Below, piece after piece: positions 56,538-64,000 of a DNA stretch of 64,000 nt. The stretch's first letter is position 1. Every line of letters begins with the position of its first letter. The position numbers and the translations under genes were made by a program. The notes beneath the pieces were generated by a model that made no database searches, was not told the DNA's origin, and saw only the letters and a list, made by a program, of their open reading frames with translations. Source of the stretch: Vanrija pseudolonga (lineage: Eukaryota; Basidiomycota; Tremellomycetes; Trichosporonales; Trichosporonaceae); contig NC_085849.1 in assembly GCF_020906515.1 (NCBI RefSeq), positions 1,054,001 to 1,118,000 on the forward strand, in the 5' to 3' direction.

Positions 56538-58798
56538 GGTGAACGAATGTGATGGTGGTGGATCCGTCGGGCGCCAGAAACGATGAGGAGAATGTGACAC
56601 ACGAAGAGAAGAGGCGATGCTGCTACTGCACAGGAGTCGGCGACGTTGAATGTTGGGCGCGCCGTGGTCGTGGGATCAATCGATCGCTTCAATGCAAGAC
56701 GCAAGCGTGGACAGGTGATAAAGCGGTCGTCGGAACGGGAGGTCGAGCGTGGATAATGGGGTTGGTCTCGGGTGAATAGAGCAGTCGTGTCGTGGTGCGT
56801 GCAGAGAGAGCCACACAAACGGACGATACGCGTCTTGGGGGATGCCGTTACAGAGATGAGCTGGCTGGATTATACTTGAAGGGGAAACTTGTTGTAAATC
56901 GCTGCCTCGTAAAAAAGGACGGACACGAGCAAGAGGCGACGCGAAACACAAAAGGTGGGCACGCGCGATACCAAGCAAGGTATGTCGCCTGGTTTGTCGC
57001 GCGGGTGGGCGAGCGGGTTTGAATGAAGTGTGTGTGTGTCGAGAGAGACGGGTACGCTAAGGACGAGAGATTCAAAGTCGAAGGATGCGAGTTGGGTTGA
57101 ATGAAAAAGTGGCCCAGTCGAGGCGCAGTGGGGGGAGGAGGGGGGATCGAGAGTGAGAGTGAAGGGAAGGGGGAATGATAACTCGTCTAGTGTGTGTCGG
57201 ACGGGAACGAGGATCAGAGCCGGAACACGCGCTTCGAGCGACGACGTCAAGGGCAGAGGAGGGAGGGAGGAAGACACAAAGTGCAAGCGGACCGCCGGAA
57301 GCTTGGAGGTGGATGAACAGAGAGAGAGAGAGGGAGGGGCCGAGCCGTGCCGTGCCGGCGTATGCAGGAGTCGCGAGACGAGAATGCAGGGGAAGCAAGG
57401 ATTGCAGGAGTGGTGCTAGAGGAAGGACGACGAGGTGGTGCTCGTCTGCTGCGGCTGCGACTGCGACTGCGACCTGTTTCGGTATATCGTTTTGCCTGGG
57501 CTTGGGTGGGTTAAACGGTCGTCGTAAGACACGAGACAGTCGGTTTGAACATGCAGCGTCGCGCGCGCCCCGGGGGTGGGGGGGTCCAGGCCTAGTCTGT
57601 GTCGTGAGTGTGGGCCATGGGCGCGGCGGCGCACAGGCCGCCCATGTACTCTCTACGTAAAGTTCCCCTGGCAGCGCCGTTTCATCGAGCGTTAAAACTC
57701 GCCGCGGGATGACCAGCCGACGCAGAGTTTGTGGCGGAGGCGGCGGCGGCGGGCGGCGACAGGCGACAGACACAGAAGACGCGTTGCATGTCCCCAGGCA
57801 CGGGCCCACAGACAGAGAAGAGGACAGATCCTGCCTTGGTAAGGACCCTGCAGGGTTCTTGTGGGCCAAGGGGGCCACTACCACTACCACGGCCTGTCGT
57901 CGCTGGCTCGTCTCCAGCATACCCATCATCATCGTGCGGTGTGTCAAGTTCGACCCGTTCCCGCTCACCTCACTTTCGTTTATCCTCCGGTGCAGACCCT
58001 CAAACTGGGTGTGGCGTGATGCCGAGGTGGTTGCAGATACAGATCGGTGCAGCAGCGGGGCGGACATTTGCGTCGTCGCCGCCGCCAAGCAGCAGCAGGC
58101 AGCGTTGCAGCATGCCTTCCCCGCGCGCCCATTTCACACACACTGGGTCAGCAACAGTGCCTTGGTAAGGGGCGTGCCCAGCCGTGCCAGGCCGTGGCTC
58201 TTGCGTGGCTACAGCTTCCAGAATCAAGGTTCCAAGTGTGCGGCGTGTGGGGCCGGCAGAGGCGGAGATGGGATGGACACTCTGGGACCTGGGTAGACGG
58301 ACAGACAGGCGGACGGTTGTAGAAGGGGTGGTGCGGTCGTGGATGAGAGTAAACCCGGTGTGCTTGGCATGACTTGCTGTTCTCGCAGCGAGCATATGGA
58401 CGGGGTGTGCGAGGAACGACTTGGTGCGCTGTAGCCCGTTTGTATGGAACAGATGCATGCGAGAAATCGTAGAGTAGGCTGGAATGCCGATTTGGACTGG
58501 TGGTAGAGTCTATCAGATTGGTATCCCGCCACCACGGCCACTGGTCATACTTAGGGAGGGGCGCCTATGGCGTCACCGGTCTAGTCTGCCTGCCTGTCTG
58601 CCTGCCTGCCAGCTGCCAGCGCACTCAACCACAACAACAATGCATCCATGCAACAACCTTCCTCCTACACACCCTTCTTCTCGCTCCCCCCCTTTCCTCC
58701 TTTCCGCGGTTTCCAACATACCTACATCGCACCCGCTCCCCCCTGTACCATCTTGAGCCTATTGCTCATTCCGCCCACCACACCACCCTTGATACACC
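56538..58798. other. Gene-free divergent region of 2.3 kb
   Basis: The region separates the starts of the Q-rich gene and the BTB gene. The longest frame in it (338 codons, minus, 57072-58088) is Pro/Ser/Arg-rich throughout, has no domain and overlaps frames of like quality on the plus strand, so I do not call it. Pyrimidine-rich sequence runs along the minus strand around 57070-57330, like a long leader of the Q-rich gene, and along the plus strand near 58640-58790 before the BTB gene. Confidence 0.5.
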
Positions 58799-60945
58799 AT
58801 GGCGTGGAATCCGGACAACCCAACAACAGGCGATATCTTTGGAAGGCATGCCAGAACACCCTCAAGAGGTAATCGAGACACACCCGTATCATCCACCCCG
58901 CTTCGCCGAGGCCCATCGTCATCCAACGCATTCACACAGACGCCGACAAGACACGGCATGCAGGACCGCATCCCCCGCCCCACTATAGACGGCGCATCAG
59001 AAACCAAGCAGACTTCCTTTGAGTGGCCAGTCCGTGACGTGCGGGCACTACAGGCACAGCTATTAGCCGGGGATGCAGAGGACGACGACGACTCCCGCCA
59101 TGAGATCTTTGCCGGCGACGGGGCATACTTTGACGACCTGGCGTACAAGCTTCATCTCGGTGAGTATGAGACAGCGGCAGTGACATGGTGCCAGGGGGCG
59201 GGGAGGTTGTTGCACGTTGTGGTGGTTGCTAACCAGGGCGTGTCTCAGAACGTTCACCTGAGCCGCATGTGTCGGACCAAGGTGACCAGGATCGCCAGGA
59301 ACAAACGCCAACCGAGCCAACCCTCGTCTTGGCTGTCATTGCACTGTGGGCAAAGTGCTCAGACTTGCCCGCAGATGAAGCACTCGCCCGCCAAGTCTTT
59401 GTGGGTATCAAGCCCTATGGCACTCGAACGCTAGGGGAGCCACAGTGGATATGGTCGATGGCTACCGTGGCGCTCTTCTCCAAGCGACAAGAGTATCTCG
59501 ATGTGACCCTCCCGCCACTGGGCACACTGCTCGAAGATCCGTCGGTAGCGGCAGACGACGCCTTCGCCATCCGCATTGTGATCAAGCATGTCTCCGAGCC
59601 AGGGCTCCCGCCCATGGTGCACGCGGACCAGCAGTTTATTAGCCGGCGTGTGACGCGCCAAATGGCGGGCTTGCTCGACAGCAAGCGTTCTGGGGACGTA
59701 CGGTTCCTGTGCCTCGAGCATGCTGGCTTGGGCACTCCCGTGCATGACGGATCTCGACCCATGGCTCGACGTCGGGTCATTTATGCGCACTCTGAGATTC
59801 TGGTTCACATCGAATACTTCAAGGCGACACTCCACGGCCCTTTTATTGAAGGAGCCGACTCGAACTTGCGGACGCTGGTCGTGGACGATGCCGGCTTCAG
59901 CACCCTGTACTGGGTGCTTCGCTGGCTCTACACTGACGAGATCTTGTTCAGCACTGCAGAGAGCGTGCGCAACGTCATGTCTCAGTTTGCGGTCGAGGCT
60001 GAAGCGGTGCGAAAACTGCTCGCACTCGAGTCGTGGGAATACCTGGCTGTTGGTGGCAGCGAGGAGCAAGACGAACCTTCGGATATTCGCGCAAAGCGAG
60101 GCAGCGGCATAAGCGATAGTGCTGCTGGTCGGCGCTCGCCCTCGAGTCTGAGCGTATCAAGCGTCGCGTCAAGCTCGACGACAGCAGCGGCGGCGGCAAA
60201 ATCCAACGCCACCGCACCGCGCCGTGGGTCCGGTTCGGCGCTCGCTACGCCTACCCCGCGGGGCGCCCTCGCCAAGGCGTCACCGTCCAAGCGGCCCACA
60301 TCTCCGCGGCTGCCCGCGGGATCTGGACAGCAGCAGCAGCAGCAGCCGCCGTCGAGGAAGCCCCCAAAGTCGCCAGACACGGCACCGACCTCGCCCATGG
60401 GGATTGGACGCGTCGCCTACTCGGGTTCGGCAACAGGCCCTCGGCGGTCGCATCCCACCCCACCATCCGATCCCCACAGCCATCCAACAGAACCTCCGTC
60501 CTCGCCGTCACCTCTGGCCGTGTTCATTCTCGCGCACCGATACGGCCTTGAGGAGCTTCAGGCGCTTGCCCGTGATGCGGTGCTACGCCATCTGACGACG
60601 GATACGTGTATCGCAGCGCTGCTGGCGACGTACCACTTTTCGGATCTCCACGGGGCGATTCTCGACTATGTGGTGAGTGTCTGTGCAGGCGTTCTCCATG
60701 CGTCGCCATGCGTGACAGCGCGTGCTGATCAAATGAATGTCAGAGCGACAACTGGTCCGAGGTCAGTGCTTCGCCCGAACTGGACCGATGTTATCAAGAG
60801 GTTTCTGCTGGCGTGTAAGTGGGATGATGAGGGCAATGTTGCGGCTTTGGGAACGCCGTCGTTGCTGACAATATACAGCTGGGGCGAGCATGCCGGTGGT
60901 CAGGTTCTGCTCGGTCTGACGCGGAGGCTGACGGGTGTGGCGTAA
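58799..60945 (+). CDS. BTB/POZ-domain protein
   Basis: Likely protein-protein adaptor; partners unknown. Four exons give about 635 aa. The N-terminus (MAWNPDNPTTGDIFGRHART) is Thr/Ser/Pro-rich. A middle region with IALWAKCSDLPADEAL is helical. The BTB core starts near 59690: GDVRFLCLE, RRVIYAHSEILVHIEYFKAT, LVVDDAGFSTLYWVLRWLYT and DEILFST, the typical order of BTB strands and helices. A Ser/Pro/Gln-rich insert of about 150 residues follows, with QQQQQQ near 60334. Then comes LAVFILAHRYGLEELQALA and TCIAALLATYHFSDLHGAIL, the helices after a BTB (a BACK-like part). The last two introns are supported by frame (SDNWSEVSASPEL, then VWGEHAGGQVLLGLTRRL). Similar fungal proteins are uncharacterised. 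Start: ATG 58799 after a pyrimidine-rich leader. Confidence 0.8.
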
Positions 60946-61835
60946 GCCAATACCGAGGGGGCACGGGGGTGGATGATTGCGTTGTGCATATGAGATGAGA
61001 GCTCAGCTGGGGCAGGTCACATCTCGGAGGATGCGAGAGTGTGTACCTGTACCTGCTGACCTGCGGGCATCGAGCGGCGTCGGGGCGGAGGGCGGGCCGC
61101 GATGTGATTGTCAATTGGAGCCATGCATTGGCGGAAGATGGTGCAGTGGAGCGAGGTCTATGCGGAGATGGATCGGAGTGGTGACCGGGCTGTGTCCGTG
61201 GTTGCTGGCGGTGCTGGCTGGCTACGCTGCGGGTGATGTGCCTTGCCTGCTGTCCGTCTAGGTCCGTGGACATAATAAAGAGTGAGGGCCGGAAGAAGGA
61301 CGGAGTGAACGGGTTTGCAGGCCTTGGCGGGTCAAAGCGTCCACCACTACATAGCAAGGGGGGGCTATCGGCAAAGAGCCAGGATTTCTATACCCGCCAC
61401 CCCCGCAGCCCCGCGCGACGCTTGCCCCACATTGCTTTCTTCGCTGTGCTTTGACCGCCTCGGGTAAAGCCCCCCAGCCAGCCAGCGCCATTGCCCCGCG
61501 CCCTTCGCTTCGGGCCGCCAAGCCGAGTTTGCGCCGGCGGTCACCACCCCACACTCGGATCACACTGCTCGAGAATGCTCGTCGCTTGCTCACTGTCATA
61601 TTGCCGTGCGGCATCCAGCTGGCATCGAGCTCTTCCCCACACGACTCTGTCTCTGACTACTCTTGCTGTTTGTTCACGGCCACGGCCACTGCATCCTCAT
61701 CCTCGACGATCACTGCACTGCTCATCAACAACACTCAACTTTACCCACTCGTTACCCCACACTCCGACGACGGCGCCCCCTCCTGCCCCAACATCATCAT
61801 CATCCCCCGCCCCCGCCCCCGACGACGACACCAAC
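60946..61835. other. Promoter region of the acyl-CoA synthetase gene
   Basis: An 890-nt gap. Its right part (61600-61830) is a C/A/T-rich leader with CCCCCGCCCC and CATCATC runs. The frames of up to 223 codons that cross it are joined to the synthetase frame from upstream and have no domain before 61836. Confidence 0.5.
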
Positions 61836-63698
61836 ATGACAATCTACCAGTCAAACTACCCCGTGCCCCACCTGCCCCAGAGCTCCATGTTCCACTACCT
61901 CTTCCCGCAGGAGGCCGGAGACTCGCCCCTGCCCTTCCACCCGCCCGGCCTGCCAGCCTTCATTGACGGCATCTCGGGCCGCGAGATCACGCGCGCCGAG
62001 ATTGAAGACTCGGCGCTGCGCCTCATCACGGGCCTCAACGACCTCGGCCTCAAGCGCGACGACGTGGCCTGCATCTGGTCGCTCAACTCGCTCGAGTGGA
62101 TCCAGGCGCTGTTCGGCTGCATGGCCGCTGGCCTTGTCGTGTCCCCCGCCAACCAGGCATAGTGAGTGACACACCCAACCTCGGTGGTTCACCCGAGCCC
62201 GAGCCGCGTTCCGAGGTTTCTTGGCGGCTAGCAAGCAAGCAGCTGACATCCATCCCTCATCACAGCGCCGCCCATGAAATCGCCCACCAGATCAACAACT
62301 CGGGCTCGACCATCCTCTTCATCGACCCCGTCCTCCTCCCCATCTTTGAACAGGCGCGTAAAGAGATCAAGCGCGACTTTCCCGACGACCGCATTGTGCT
62401 CCTCGTCCCTAGGGACCAGAAGCCGCTCGGCACGGGCCACAAGGCCCTCAGCGAGCTCTTTGGCCGCCGCGGTGTCCCCGAGCGCCGTGAGGGCGTGCAT
62501 GTCCACGACACGGCGACTCTCTGCTACTCGTCGGGCACGACCGGTCTCCCCAAGGGTGTCATGACGACCCACCACAACCTCACCAGCCAGATCCAGGCCT
62601 TCAACGTCGCCTACGAGCCCCTCGACTACCACAAGGATGTCATCCTCGGCTTTGTCCCATTCAGCCACATCTACGGCCTGTCCGTCCTCATGTTCCAGGT
62701 CTTGTCAAAGGCCACGCCAGTGGTTATTCTTCCTCGTTTCGACGAGCTCGCCGCGCTGCGTGCGATCGAGAAGGTGAGTGTGGCAGTGGCAGTGGCAGTG
62801 GCAGCGGCAGCTGGAATATTCCACCACACCGGCTAACCCCCCACAGTACAGGGTCACACACTGCCTCATCGTCCCCCCAGTTATCATCACGCTCGTGCAC
62901 TCGCAGCACCTCGACAGCTTTGACGTGTCGTCGCTCAGGAGTGTCATGTCGGCTGCCGCCCCGCTGTCTACCGAGCTTGCCGAGGCCTTCCGCAAGCGTC
63001 TCCCCGGCGCCTTCATCACCCAGGGCTACGGCCTTACCGAGACTTCGCCCATCATCACGACGTTTACGTCGCACGACTCGCAGGGCAAGGCCGGCTCCAT
63101 CGGCCGCCTGCTGCCCACGTTTGAGGCGCGCCTCGTCACCCCGGACGGTGGCGACGCTGCCCGCGGCGAGCGCGGTGAGCTCTGGGTCCGCTCGCCATCC
63201 GTCATGAAGGGCTACCACGCCAACCCCGAGGCGACTGCCAAGACCATGTCGGGCGAGTGGTTCAAGACGGGTGACGTGCTGGTGCGCGACGACGACGGAT
63301 GGTACACTGTTGTCGACCGTGTCAAGGAGCTCATCAAGTTCAAGGGCTTCCAGGTTCCCCCCGCCGAGATGGAGGGTCTGCTGCTCCAGAACCCCAAGGT
63401 TGCCGATGCCGGTGTTGTCGGCGTGTACGACGCGTCGCAGGCCACCGAGCTGGTGCGCGCGTACGTCGTGCCGAAGAATGTGACGCTCAAAACGGCCGAG
63501 GACGAGGCGGCGTACGCGCGTGAGCTGTCGGCATGGGTCGCCGCCCGTGTCGCGCACTACAAGCGTCTGTCTGGCGGCGTCGCCATTGTCGACTCGATCC
63601 CCAAGACGCCATCGGGCAAGATCCTGCGCAAGGACCTGCGTGTGCGCGCGCAGGCCGAGCGCGATGCCACCGGCCACGGCGCGACGGCCAAGTTGTAG
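61836..63698 (+). CDS. Peroxisomal 4-coumarate-CoA-ligase-like acyl-CoA synthetase
   Basis: AMP-forming ligase that activates a carboxylic acid to its CoA thioester. Three exons give about 560 aa. The adenylation core has SSGTTGLPKGVMTTHHN (P-loop), FVPFSHIYGL, SAAAPLSTEL, QGYGLTETSPIIT, GEWFKTGDVLVRDDDGW and VDRVKELIKFKGFQVPPAE. The catalytic lysine lies in IPKTPSGKILRKDL. The chain ends in AKL, a peroxisomal targeting signal type 1. These points place it in the 4CL-like clade, which in fungi acts on aromatic, medium or branched fatty acids; substrate cannot be read from sequence. Start: ATG 61836, just before YQSNYPVPHLP. The intron at about 62162-62266 splits a Tyr codon (A-Y-A). The second intron, near 62774-62847, contains a TGGCAG repeat. 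Confidence 0.93.
62781..62810. repeat. TGGCAG hexamer repeat in an intron
   Basis: Four exact TGGCAG units and one CGGCAG unit lie just after the donor of the second intron of the acyl-CoA synthetase gene. Confidence 0.85.
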
Positions 63699-64000
63699 GC
63701 GTTGGCGTATCCGACGTCATCAGTAGTAGTAAATCTGCCCAGCGGCGGGCATAGTGTAGGGCCGGGCTCGGCCCGGCCTGTTGTATACCTTGGTTTTTGG
63801 CGACGACGACATGCAATCGCAATGCACTCGACTTGATAGGGCAAGTCGAGCGGGGGAGGGTGAGAGGTGTGGGCGAGAGGGCGAGAGCGGCGGCCAAGAT
63901 AAACGATAGTGGCTAGTGTGACGCTAACGGGGGAGTGGGCACCGGGGGGGGGGGGGGGGGGGACGCACGAAGGCACGCAAGATAACAAGCACGCGTAAAT
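63699..64000. other. Right edge, 3' flank with a G19 run
   Basis: This 302-nt flank follows the acyl-CoA synthetase stop. It has an inverted GGGCCGGGCTCGGCCCGGCC stretch near 63760 that could fold as a hairpin close to the mRNA end, and an uninterrupted run of 19 G at 63944-63962. Confidence 0.6.
63944..63962. repeat. Poly-G run (19 nt)
   Basis: Nineteen consecutive G residues in non-coding sequence. Runs of this length are hard to sequence, so the exact length is uncertain. Confidence 0.9.

Noticed and set aside
57072-58088. A 338-codon frame on the minus strand in the divergent region
   Set aside because: Pro/Ser/Arg low complexity throughout, no domain, and overlapping plus-strand frames of similar quality. 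Best read as leader or spacer sequence.

Overview
The window looks like nuclear DNA of a GC-rich basidiomycete yeast, most likely a tremellomycete and probably of the Trichosporonales. The evidence is many 40-60 nt introns with GTGAGT-type donors, CTGAC/CTAAC branch sites and CAG ends, a 10-TM Cas1p-type glycan O-acetyltransferase, and compact genes about every 2.8 kb. I found no tRNA, rRNA, transposon, CRISPR array or replication origin. Species assignment is inference.

Layout, left to right: mitochondrial isoleucyl-tRNA synthetase (-) and, divergent from it, an ERCC6L2-type SNF2 ATPase (+); D-arabinono-1,4-lactone oxidase (-) and an M50B-like membrane protease homologue (-); the MICOS subunit Mic10 (+); a 65-residue membrane protein (-); an unusual protein joining an RNase H-like fold to an RRM (+); the Cas1p O-acetyltransferase (+); Dbf4, the regulatory subunit of Cdc7 kinase (-); ER chaperone BiP/Kar2 (-) sharing a promoter with signal peptidase subunit Spc3 (+); an HSP20-fold protein (-); a gene-poor stretch of 3.9 kb; the deubiquitinase Otu1 (+); a coiled-coil protein with a divergent NYN-like domain (+); acetate kinase (+); an 86-residue protein with three four-cysteine repeats (-); a mitochondrial short/branched-chain acyl-CoA dehydrogenase (+); the replication-repair scaffold Mms22/Mus7 (-); a PPR-like mitochondrial protein (+); a glutamine-rich protein (-); a 2.3 kb gene-free divergent region; a BTB-domain protein (+); and a peroxisomal 4-coumarate-CoA-ligase-like acyl-CoA synthetase (+).

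There is no gene cluster in the usual sense, but some themes recur. Three genes act in genome maintenance and S phase (ERCC6L2, Dbf4, Mms22). Four act at mitochondria (IleRS, Mic10, acyl-CoA dehydrogenase, PPR-like). Kar2, Spc3 and Otu1 act in ER protein biogenesis and quality control. Acetate kinase, the acyl-CoA dehydrogenase and the acyl-CoA synthetase all handle acyl units. The least explained items are the RNase H-RRM fusion, the cysteine-repeat protein, the NYN-like protein, and the gene-free regions at 30.9-34.8 kb and 56.5-58.8 kb. Gene ends below come from splicing each frame by eye; for Alo1, Mic10, Kar2, Cas1, Spc3, the HSP20-fold gene and the cysteine-repeat gene the summed exons divide by three.
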